A DNA stretch of 64,000 bases from Haliclystus octoradiatus (taxonomy: Eukaryota; Cnidaria; Staurozoa; Stauromedusae; Haliclystidae): positions 7,720,021 to 7,784,020 of the forward strand of contig OU744452.1 of the NCBI GenBank assembly GCA_916610825.1. Reading direction: 5' to 3'. Position numbers and translations under genes: made by a program. Under the pieces are notes generated by a model. That model was not told where the DNA came from and searched no databases. It saw only the letters and a program-made list of their open reading frames with translations. Position 1 is the stretch's first letter, and each line of letters begins with the position of its first letter. Below, one piece after another: positions 1 to 10,800 of this stretch.

Positions 1-730
1 GATTGCACGCTCAATAATTATAATTATGCAAAAAAAAGTTTTGATCAGTAATGATCAGGGCGTGATCAAACTTTTGATACCAAATTCGTAGAGTTTGGAT
101 GATTATAACCTCGTTTTCGAAATTTTGGTGTTGATTTGGCCGCACCAGAAGCTAAATTGCCGATTGCACGCTCAATAATTATAATTATGGAAAAAAAAGT
201 TTTGATCAGTAATGATCAGGGCGTGATCAAACTTTTGATACCAAATTCATAGAGTTCGGATGATTATAACCTCGTTTTCGAAATTTTGGTGTTGATTTGG
301 CCGCACCAGAAGCTAAATTGCCGATTGCACGCTCAATAATTATAATTATGCAAAAAAAAGTTTTGATCAGTAATGATCAGGGCGTGATCAAACTTTTGAT
401 ACCAAATTCGTAGAGTTTGGATGATTATAACCTCGTTTTCGAAATTTTGGTGTTGATTTGGCCGCACCAGAAGCTAAATTGCCGATTGCACGCTCAATAA
501 TTATAATTATGCAAAAAAAGTTTTGATCAGTAATGATCAGGGCGTGATCAAACTTTTGATACCAAATTCGTAGAGTTTGGATGATTATAACCTCGTTTTC
601 GAAATTTTGGTGTTGATTTGGCCGCACCAGAAGCTAAATTGCCGATTGCACGCTCAATAATTATAATTATGCAAAAAAAAGTTTTGATCAGTAATGATCA
701 GGGCGTGATCAAACTTTTGATACCAAATTC
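1..730. repeat. 161-bp tandem satellite, about 4.5 units
   Basis: The same unit begins at 1, 162, 323, 484 and 644, so the period is 160-161 bp. Units are nearly identical; differences are single substitutions and the length of an A-run. Each unit has three TGATCA-type sites, and the outer ones form an imperfect hairpin: AAAGTTTTGATCA pairs with TGATCAAACTTT around a 15-nt loop. The array is cut by the window edge. It decays after 730 into related TGATCA-rich DNA (to about 875). Open frames across it arise from repeat periodicity and are not genes. Confidence 0.95.
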
Positions 731-920
731 GGTTTATTATTTTATGTCGTTCGGATTTTCGGTGTTGAGCCAGCCGTACATCTTGAATTCGCTTATAACT
801 CGCTGATCAAAGCTGATCAAAAAATATAACATACTGATCAAGTTTGATCAGGCTGTGATCAAACTTTTAAGACCAAAATGATCTACATCGAAGAAAGTGG
901 TGCGGCCAGCTCGACAGAGG

Positions 921-990
921 TCTAGAAGTAGCTCAAAGGTTGGAGCACTGGACCGGACATTCGGAGATCGTGAGTTCGACTCCCCACACA
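921..990 (+). repeat. tRNA-like sequence (SINE head or tRNA relic)
   Basis: An A-box-like stretch TAGCTCAAAGGTTGG near 929 is followed about 30 bp later by a B-box-like GAGTTCGACTCC near 972, as in the internal Pol III promoter of a tRNA. The arms do not fold into a clean cloverleaf, so I read it as a tRNA-derived SINE head or decayed tRNA. It directly follows the decayed edge of the satellite. Confidence 0.45.
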
Positions 991-1316
991 TTCGAATATG
1001 CTTTTCTTCTTCAAAACAATTTCCTAGATTTTAACACATGCTCTTCCTTATCAGAGCCTCAATTTTCCAATTGCGTATTATCAAAAAATAGTACGAGGCA
1101 TAACTTAGCCAATCAGAATACTGCCATGTATACCGAATATTGCATTACGGTCTGATACTATGCAATATTATCATCTATATATGTTGCTATTGTATAATTT
1201 ACCTTCATCGTAGTATAGAAGCTTCATAGTCATCATCACATCATCTGAAAGTTAAAATCAATGAATATAATATACCATGTGTGATAATGAATAATAAAAC
1301 ATATTAAATAATAATT

Positions 1317-1843
1317 AATGATAATAAAATGGAGTCAAGGACTATTTATGTACACATCCGGGGGGATATCTTCCATACTTTGGGTATACGGGGACGTTCA
1401 AATATTAAAGGGTACCATTTTCAAAATCCATAAAAATAATTTTGGGGTATGCTTAGTCATAGTTTTTGTTTGAGGTATCCTTTTGACACCTTTGCAAGTT
1501 TTTCATGACGCAAAACAAATTTTGCCTATGAAAAATTGTTTTTTCATCTTTTTGATTGAATCTGCCATTCATAAAATAATATTTGGGGTATCTTTTTCAT
1601 TATGTGAAAATTTGTTATGGTCATTCTGCCAAACTTCCATTTGAACAACCCCGTAGAAGCGCAATGGAAATTACCCCCTTGGTATACACATTCATTATTG
1701 TTACTTCAAGTTTCTCGCTTTATGCGATCATCAGACAGTATTCATGAACAGACTGATTTAATACTGTCTGGTGATCACATGAAGTGAAAAACTTGAGGTA
1801 ACAGAAATGAATATGTAGTCCTTGACTCCATTCTATTATCATT
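1317..1843. mobile_element. foldback/MITE with 28-bp terminal inverted repeats
   Basis: The left end (1317-1344) and right end (1816-1843) are inverted repeats of 28 bp with one mismatch; the core is TGGAGTCAAGGACTA. A second internal hairpin spans about 1686-1812, with arms containing ATCAGACAGTATT and AATACTGTCTGGTGAT. There is no coding capacity. This is a non-autonomous DNA transposon or foldback element; I could not assign a superfamily. Confidence 0.7.
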
Positions 1844-2012
1844 ATTCACCCCCATGTCAAATGACATTGAGCACTATATATCTACCTACTAAAAGATAAC
1901 CTTATGTCATATTATTAAGTAATAATTTATATATTTCAAACCATTTGATCATACAAATCAAAGGCAACTTGAACTCATTTTATTTAATTTCAACGTTTCA
2001 GTCTTAACAGAA

Positions 2013-2032
2013 ATATATATATATATATATAT
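2013..2032. repeat. (AT)n microsatellite
   Basis: A perfect AT dinucleotide run of about 20 bp in AT-rich DNA left of the last visible HORMA exon. Confidence 0.9.
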
Positions 2033-2461
2033 AAATAAAAAATAAAATTAATCAATTAAATCGAATTCATATAACTACGTCTGTTGCCTTTTTTATTGTC
2101 TCATACATGATAAGAATTAAGTAAATTATGGCTATACAAGTGAGCGCTTATAAAAAATTAATAACATTTACAAAATTTAGCTTAGCGGTTAATTGAGTCC
2201 ATGTTATGAGAGAAGCTATTCAAAGCTTTAATACTTCATCTACTTTCACTCACTCACTCACTTTACTACATCTCACTTGACCTATATACTTCGAATTTCC
2301 CCACGTCAAAGACATTTGCATGTCATAAGTCATGAATATGCCCAAATGGAAATTCATCAATTACATGTCAAATAGTCAACACTAAGAAGCATTATTTTAC
2401 CTGGTAACGGTGCCAATGTTTGACTTAGCATAATGATAGTTCTGGAATACAAATTAATACA

Positions 2462-2690
2462 TCATCAGAATGGTCCAAAGGGAATTGCATTGTGAGTAGC
2501 TACGGCGCTCCATTGCGCATTGACAATCGAGGCTGAAATTGATCTGCAGTATGGATGAACCCCGGGATGAATAAAGCGCATTTACAATCATTGCTCTATG
2601 TGAAATGAGCCACTAATCTAGAAATAAAAGAGTGGTACGGATGCCTTTAATAGGGCGATACCCTTTCAATTATTTATTTGTTTGAATGTT
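2462..2690 (+). mobile_element. SINE family A, body and tail
   Basis: This segment matches 10050-10295 and, in pieces, 13306-13445 (reverse) and 46545-46730. Shared landmarks are GGAATTGCATTGTGAGTAGC, GAGCCAC..TCTAGAAATA and TAGGGCGATACC. The 10-kb copy carries a tRNA-like head, so the family is read as a tRNA-derived SINE; this copy lacks a clear head. It lies left of the last visible HORMA exon. Confidence 0.65.
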
Positions 2691-3025
2691 CTTCCGAGAA
2701 CTTCTGAACGGCGGTATTTTCCAAAAGGTTTAGGATCCAGCTATAAGCGCGTGAATGGTCTCCTCAAACCGTGTCCTATTAACGCTAATCTTTACAGTAT
2801 CTAAATAAATGAATAAATAAAATGATGTACATTTGTGAGGAATGTAGCCAGTGAAAGTATAACATGCTACCAAATAGGTTCAATTACGCGAACCAAGCCG
2901 ATTCTCTCTCAATTGAGTCCGATGAGGATATATCTAGCTTAGTCGAAACGAATTAACTTTTTTATCGCTCAATTTTATCAATAGATATGATATTGCTTTG
3001 CTATTCGTGAATTTTTAGTAATTAC

Positions 3026-6000
3026 CTTAATAGTTTGATGGTTGCTTTTTTAGTTTCATTTTCTGATGCCATGATTTTTCGACCATTCCTTTACCAATAA
3101 AGTGTTATGGGATTAAGTTTAACTATAAGTTTTATAAATGTGTTTCAATTTGTTTGAAACTATTTTTCAAGTTCTCACCTGTAGATATCCATGCTTCCTT
3201 CATTATTGTAATGAAACTGTGGAAAAAAGCATGTATTAGTGCCACATTGGATTACGTTGATAGTTATATTGTGAAAGTCAGTAGCAACAATTTATTTAAT
3301 TTTACTTGGAACAACGTTTTGGTCAGATAGAACTTTTACCATTTTCAAGTAAAAATACAAACAATTTTTCTACATATTTTTTTTTTTAAATTGTTACTAC
3401 TGACTTTTGCTTTGAATATTAATAGTAAACGACTTCTAATACGAATTTTATTGTAATAACAACAAATGAAAATGGTATGACGCCTTCCTATATACGCCCC
3501 TACCACTCTTCTGCTTTTAGAGAACTGACCATTTTGCTAAGGAGAATGCGGCAGCTACAATAAAACCTGGATATAACATCAGCCTATGTGATGTAGATAC
3601 TTGACCATTTTGGTCTTTACACACAGGGTTATCAAAATAATAGCATAGTGTATTAATGAAAGATTCATTACAGACCAGTATGTAAAGGTGACCTTTACAG
3701 CAGGTTTATCAGTAACTTTTCCACTAACTTACAGTGCAATTGTAGAAATGACGTTTGGCAAGTCGTAAGCTTGTATCTGCGAGACAATTAGTTTATGAAC
3801 AATTCATCCACAGTTCATGAACATTTCCTTTGAGGGTTCATGGACAGTTCATAAACTTCTACAATTTATCGTGAATTATTCCTTAAACTTTATGAGCAAT
3901 TGGGAAATTTCACGGTCATAACCTTTTTTCGCAGTCTTGGTTCAATATGAAATTTTTCATATACATTTCCAAACGACTTCACCAGGTGTAAATGATGTCA
4001 TAAATCCCTAGAATGGTAACTCCTCTAAAGCAGCCACCTGTCTATAATGAACCCCTGTTTAAAACCAACTTATTAATGTAGTTGAAAAAATGGAGGCGTT
4101 TTAAACCACAATAGGATCGGCACACTTACAAAACGGCGTATGAACGAGATCTTATTACTGGTTGCAATTGGAGCAGTTTAGAAATGATATTAAGTGCTTG
4201 AGTGGATTATTTTGAATAAAGCAACTAGTTACCTTAAATGCATATTGCTCAATTACAGTCTGAAAAATAAAAATGTTGAAATAAGCATGACAAAATATAT
4301 CACTATATATTTATTTTATTTGGGTTTCAATATCAGCTCATAAGTTAATCAGTAATAAATCGGTGAATTGTTTCTTAAAATGATTACCCTAATTTGAATA
4401 TAAATGCATATGACCACTGTGATGAAAACAGTCCATGAATGTTAAAGGGATCGTTTTTCATGAACAGTTCATGAGAAAGTCAATCACAAACAGACCAGCT
4501 GTAACGTTCATGAAATACTTCATGAACGGCTTATAAGGTGTTCGTGAGCATTTCATGAGGTTCATGTACAGTTCATGAGCTTGAAAAACTTTTTTTTGCA
4601 GGGGAGTGTTGGGCTAGAAAACATCAAGAGGAATTATTTTACTCTGAGTATTCATCTGAAATCAAGAAACTCTTAAATCAAACTTCAGTGTGCTGGAACG
4701 TTATGTATTTTTGAGATTTGACCCTCAGAAAGTAATGTTTTTGAACATATAACATTTTTGATATACTGCATTGTATGTACTACCATGAAAGTAACACTGT
4801 ATATAAATTATATCTTAGGATACGTTGACATCTGATTCAAATGGCCCGTATCTGTATTTTCCTGTTGTACCAACCAAAATATCAACAGTTTGTTGAGGTT
4901 ACAATTCATAAAATATATAGTTTTGTTTATTTTGTAAAAAAAATGTTAAAAAAAAACTATCGACAGGCAGATACAGGGATTCTTAGAGCTTCCACTTCTC
5001 ATGTCTCACAAGTTATGTGCAGCCTATATTGGTAGTAGAAGACCAAAATAAAATAGTTGCAGATTATTATATTTCGTAATATTAGAGCAGTATTCTCAAG
5101 ATATCTCGTTCTTTTCAATAAATTCCATGATAGATTATTTTTATCCTCGATCTAGCGAACGGGATTCGACTGAAACCATGCGTATCACCTGTCCATAGCG
5201 GTCATTTTCTTTGTCATGTATCTGGCTCCTCGGCGGGGGACATTTCCATACATTGGATAGGCGTTCACATGCCATTAATGAGGGGTGCTTTTTCAGGTTC
5301 TTGTGAAATTTTACGCTATCAATTTGGAAGATTTTCGAAAATTTTGGACTTATCCTCTGTTTTGATCGTAAAAACCTCCACCTAAAAATATCGAATTCCT
5401 CCCGGGATATGGATTTATCAACTACGCCATGTATAATATGTATGTAATTATTAATTATATCCCTTACGTCTGGATCCTCTGCGTCTTCATAAATCTAAAA
5501 GTAAATAAATTGGCAACATGAATTCAAATACCAACTGTTTCATTAAACCTGAGAACAATAATTATAATTAAATTGTCTTGATTTTTAAACTTACCCCGAT
5601 CAAAACCTGTCGAAGCTGTAGGATTTTGAAAACAAAAAAATAAATTTATAAATGACTAAAACATAATTTAACATAGAGATGGATTAATTTACAGTTCAAA
5701 ATGTTATTTCTCAGAATATTGGGGGCAAGCATTTACAATTCCAAGTGCTTTCTAGAGAAACTTCTACTCAAAATCTAATTTTCAACAGGTTATTACATTG
5801 CTTGTAATTTTCTCTTTCTTTATATTGAATCTTAGAATGACAGTCCCGGTATGTGAAAAAGTATCTTAATACTGTTTTCTGTCTATGTATGTATACATAT
5901 CAGGTATTTCTGAATGTATATAACCATCATCATCATTTATTCAGAAATACTTGATATTTCTTATGCTATGCTATATCATTCAAAAGAGGAAATCAAAACA

Positions 6001-6888
6001 ATACAAGCCATGCAGTATTTTTACAGAAAGAAATCGCAGAGCAGTATTATAGTGTGTTAAAATCATTTTTTGTCTTACATATTTCTTTTCCAACGCGTCA
6101 AAGCATCCCTTGATCCTATAACAATTATTCAAATTTTATTTTATATATTTTCAGATTGGAATATTTCTCATACAATTAAATAAAATTAAATTTTAATACT
6201 ACATATTCACCATTTTATAACTTGACACGCACCCTCGCAAGCACTGTCATTCTTCAATATCTTCAATGTAATATCTACAAACAAGAAGATGTATTAATTG
6301 GTACTATTTTTAAACCCGAGGTGCTGACCAGCTAATCACGATTCACGAAAGTCTTCATTACAGCCATTATTAATTTTAATTAATGGATATTGTGTTTATA
6401 CCTTCAAGAGAACGATCCCCAAATGCATGTTCTGGAAATAAAGCTCTCAAATACGCAACACTGGAAACCTTTAATAAAATGTATTAAGTAATATTTAGCT
6501 GAGGACAGCGTTTAATTAATACCAAGAAAATATAATTTATTAATTTTTTGGAGCAAAACTTACCGACACAGCCAAAAGTTTCTTAACAAATAATGCAGAT
6601 TGTTGTTCTGTAATGTACAAAAAAATAAAATATAATGTTTGTGATTTGTAAATAAGGTATTCCTGGAATAAATTACGTTTTACTTCAAGCTCGTGATAAA
6701 ATTATGTTCTCACCAGTTACTTGATCTGCAGGGAAAATTGATGACCACTATCATTACCGGAAAAATAATCATTTATAGTTAGATAGAATATGGAACTTTA
6801 AAAATAATTGTTCCAGATAATCTGTGTTCAGAATAAATGTTAAACTTACGGATTCAGTTCTAAATTTTTGGCATGTAGGAGTTGTCAT
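3026..6888 (-). CDS. HORMAD1: HORMA-domain meiotic axis protein, HORMAD1-like (partial, 11 exons)
   Basis: Eleven small minus-strand exons splice in phase with GT-AG borders: 6850-6888, 6714-6747, 6564-6607, 6402-6468, 6211-6274, 6079-6115, 5595-5615, 5468-5494, 4233-4259, 3179-3216 and 3026-3088. Together they encode 153 residues that follow HORMAD1 in order: SSIFPADQVTEQQS, VKKLLAVSVSSVAYLRALFP, ITLKILKNDSACEG, KGCFDALEKKYLRQV, YEDAEDPDTVIEQYAFKFHY, NEGSMDIY and ENETKKATIKLL. HORMAD proteins coat unsynapsed meiotic chromosome axes and control double-strand-break formation and checkpoint signalling; this part is the N-terminal half of the HORMA domain. The start at 6888 is the ATG of exon 1, but residues 1-13 are not conserved. 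The last exon ends in phase 2 with a good donor, so the rest must lie beyond the left edge or in undetected exons. HORMAD1 versus HORMAD2 cannot be decided. Confidence 0.85.
3273..3410. repeat. short inverted repeat in HORMAD intron 10
   Basis: GAAAGTCAGTAGCAACAATTT near 3274 recurs inverted near 3387-3408 (AAATTGTTACTACTGACTTT) with one mismatch over about 20 bp and a loop of about 90 bp. It may be a small MITE; no copy was seen elsewhere. Confidence 0.5.
3796..3872. repeat. GTTCATGAAC-family repeat fragment
   Basis: It carries repeated palindromic GTTCATGAAC-like words (CAGTTCATGAACATTT, GGTTCATGGACAGTTCATAAAC), as in five other places in the window (4424, 15356, 35622, 44334, 50345). No terminal inverted repeats are visible here, so it is a fragment. 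Confidence 0.5.
4424..4605. mobile_element. GTTCATGAAC-family MITE copy
   Basis: Palindromic ATGAACAGTTCATGA words occur in tandem, and the right end GCTTGAAAAACTTTTTTTTGC then AGGGG matches the family terminus seen at 44480 and 50519. It is in HORMAD intron 9/10 territory, next to exon 9. Confidence 0.55.
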
Positions 6889-7843
6889 GTTTTAATGGCT
6901 TTCTTTAGAGGCTTTGTAATAGGAATTGCAGCAAATTTCAGATTGTGACTATTTGAATTCAAATCAATATCTATAGATAAATTTGTAATGAGCCCATAAA
7001 ACTATGAATTAATAATTAGACAATAATTCAGATAATTTATTATTCGAAGAATTTAAATCATTTTTATGGAAAATTTGTTTTGTTTTATGAACATTGATTT
7101 TTGAACTGAAAACGTGGTTCTCAATTGGCGCGAAAATTGAAACATAAACATTTCCATCGTATGCAGAAAAGCTATGCAGAGAAGTATACACTATACAGAG
7201 AAGTATACAGAGTCAAATGGAATATTAAGTGTTTATACCGTTTTTAAATTTTAACCCTCTCTTACAAATAAGTACATCTTATTAATTTGATTTAATATTC
7301 AATGTTGATATTCACGCTCATGTAGAAAAAAACTGAAAAACTCTGAATTATCACATAATCATGGGTCTTTAAAATTGTAAAATAGTATTCAAAGCACATT
7401 TCAATAAAATAAAACAAGAAAAACAATTATAAAATGATTAATTGAAAAATCACAAATCATAAAATCAAAAAGATCAATTAAAAAGTTTACGGAAAGGAGA
7501 TAAGTTTATATTCAAATCCAGCAGCTGAATTTGTTGGCGGGATTTTACCCAGATTTTTTTGAACAGTTGTATGACGTAACAACAGGGAGCTCAAAAGTAA
7601 ACTGTATCATCGGAAGTCATTTTGATTGATGTTGATGTGACTTTCGATTCAGTTTGCCACGTATGTTTTGAAAGACAACGTTAAAAGTTGATTGCCTGAT
7701 TGCTTTCTGTAAGAGATTGTGCATTGTCACATTTTCTCTCAACAGAAATTAAAAACATACATCAAGAAATATATAACGGAAGGTAGATTTTATTATTGTA
7801 GGGAAATAGTGAGTACAGGAATCTTAATCTTAACTTTGACAAA
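6889..7843. promoter_or_regulatory. divergent intergenic region between HORMAD1 and NUCB
   Basis: The 955 bp between the two start codons must hold both 5' ends. I see no TATA box or CpG-rich block that can be singled out; the stretch is AT-rich with a short (ACTATACAGAGAAGTATACAGAG) duplication near 7180-7210. The role is inferred from gene layout only. Confidence 0.4.
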
Positions 7844-10800
7844 ATGGCTTATTCAATTTATATATTTATCATCTCGTTTGCTATTTGTTTAAACTTTTTA
7901 TCTGCTAAACCAGTCGGTGTTGCCACTGAAAAAGAAACTGAAGTAGAAAAAGGGAAAGATGATGAATATTTACGTTACATGGGACAAGTTATGGAATTAT
8001 TGGAAACAGACGAAGAGTTTAAAGTAAAATTACATAACGCCACTGAGGATGAAATAAGAAGTGGTAAAATAGCTGACCATATTGACATTTTGGGACATGG
8101 TGTACGTACTAAATTAGATGAATTAAAACGCATGGAAGTTGAATATCAAAGACAATTACAACGTCAAAGAAAAGATCATGTCAATGGACATATTTCACGG
8201 GAGATGTGGAATCCATTACATAATGAAAATAAAGTTTCGTTTGAAACAGAAGATTTTAGAAAACTTTTATTAAAGGTATCAGACGAAAATTTATTTTGAT
8301 GATATCACTTTTGATCATTATTGAATGATGATGGTAATGGTTGTTATTGTTCATTTGTAATGAATTTCTGAAATGATAGATAAGGCTTGTATCAGAGCTA
8401 CTCAGCTGTTAATTTATGTAGGTTTGTGTTTGTATATAGTCGACAGCTGATAAACCACGCTGTACCCACTCTGTCAAGTTTGATTCTAACTGAGAAAGCT
8501 GGGATGACACCAGAGGGGGTCATGGAGGACTCCATCAATACATAGCCCCTCGTAGGGGGAGTTATCTGACTCACTTAAATAGGGCAACACTGTCTGTCTG
8601 ACGGGGCACAACTGTTTTTCTTTTAAACTTCCAGGAACTTTCATTTTATCAAAAAATGATAAATAATCTTTTAAACGAATCACATAAACTCCATAATAGG
8701 AATCATTGGACCCAGCTGTTTGCATTAGACTACTGATCTTGAATGGCTATGTAAATGATGGTATGGTCACAGACGCATCTGCATCTGGAATCTTGATAAA
8801 TTTATCAGTGAATTCAAAAGGAATCTTTCATTTAAAGATTTTTTTCTTTCAAAATATATTTTGAAACACATATTTTCTTTCGAAATTTCCGCCTGTCGGT
8901 CATTTTTGCCCCTTTAAACTGTGAATGCTGTCGAGGGTCTGACAAAGTCTTCAGCCTTTTGGAATCCTAGAGGCATTTAAACAATTTCTTCTGGTTTTTT
9001 GTTGTTGAGGTTTGACCAATAAATCATCAAAAATGTCAATTTTCTTCTGATTTGCTCTAACCCTCCGGAATCTAGGATTTCAGAATTCCTACTTTGGTCG
9101 GACTCTGGTGCTGTTTATCGTATTCTTAAGGTGCTGTTTATTGTATTCTTAAAAATCTCTTTTTCTTTTTTATTAGCACCATGAAATAATGGAAGAAATT
9201 GATAAAGAAAGAAAGAAGGAATTTCACGATTATGAAATTGAAAAGGAACATAAAAGGAAAGAACATTTAAATACACTCAACGAAGAAGATCGTAAAAAAG
9301 AAGAAGAGGAATACAAAAAGCAAAAAGAAGGTCATAAGAAACATGAAAAAATACATCACCCAGTAAGTTAAAGACATCCAAACTCATGGCCTGATTTAGT
9401 TGTAGGCAGAATAAACAATTACTTTAGGACCAGGTTTGATAAAATGGGGAGTTTCAGATCTATTATTGTTGTTTAACTTTCACCTAACCAATCAATGTTA
9501 GCATACCAGTAAAAGATTGTTACTTTAATAATCAATCTTCTGCGTTGTTTTAGGCTAGCAAGGAACAGCTAAAAGAAGTTTGGGTAGATGAAGACCATCT
9601 TGATCCTGATAGTTTTGATCCAAAGACATTCTTCAAGTTACATGGTATGAAATCAGAAATTTTCTTATTAAGCAAATTGGAATAAATGCGAAGGGAATTG
9701 TTGGCAATTAAGACTTGCACTGAAGCGGGTTACACTGCTGTATTCATGCTGTAGCAAGATACATGTGATGGATGACCTAGATAGATCTCAGAAGTGTAAC
9801 ACAATTTCTGGGGATGATATTTCAATGACTGTAACATTATTACATTAAAGTGAAACCGTGTAGAGTACCCAACTGTAAGATAAAATTGACAACTATATAG
9901 GCAATGGCATTCATAAAGGCTAGTTACTTGGTTCATCAGCTCAGCTTAGCTCGGCAGATTAGCTCAGATGGTAGATCAACCGAACTTTGAATCTGATAAT
10001 TTCTGATCGACTGAGGTTAAAATCCCCCAATGGTCAACTCAGTCTTGACTTTATCTGAACCATCAAATGGAATTGGCCACAGGGAGTTGCATTGTGAGTA
10101 GCTGTGGCTCATCGTTGTACATTGTCAATTGTGATGTATCTGCCACAAATTCTGGTTAAATTAATCTGCAATGTCGTGGCTGAGATCAGCAAGGAGCATA
10201 TACCATCATTGCTTTTAGCAAAAAGAGCCACTCCTCTAGAGATAGAGAATAAGTACAGGTGCCTTCGATAGGGCGATACCGTCTGCATTACTATTTAATT
10301 ACTGCTTGGTCCATTCAATGGAATAATACTTTTCACATATATAACTTAAGTGGCCATTAATGACAGGTAGTTGCTATATAGAGATATATCAGTTTTGAAT
10401 GTGCAGTTTGCAAATTATAATTGATAAGTGACAAGTCAGATACAATTTCACCTCTTTATAATACTGTTTTTTGTTGTAATCTCCCAAACGTCAACTAGAC
10501 ATCCGTGAGGAAAGTACCTGTTAACATTTTTAAATTTGTAATTGATTATTTGCTTTCATTTTTCAGATAAGAACGGAGACAACTATTTGGATACATATGA
10601 ATTAGAAACTTTATTTTTGGGTGATGTGAGTATAAGACCCTGCTTTAGTAACCAACATTGTGCATTAGGTACCTGTCTCAGGCAGTCGCTTCAACATTAT
10701 CTCAATTGACTGATCACTAAGTAAAAGGTACTGCTACGCTCTCAAATGTGCTTAATATCCCCCTTGATAACAAAGCATTTTCATCAAAGTAGTTTTCGTT

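Noticed and set aside
388-806. Open frames of 62-79 aa on both strands in the left edge
   Set aside because: They are reading-frame artefacts of the 161-bp satellite; the peptides simply repeat the unit.
5141-5467. Reading the long open frame after HORMAD exon 8 as the true C-terminus
   Set aside because: A GTAAGG donor lies right after 5468, and the exon at 4233-4259 (TVIEQYAFK) restores the HORMA family sequence in phase, so the open stretch is more likely intronic.
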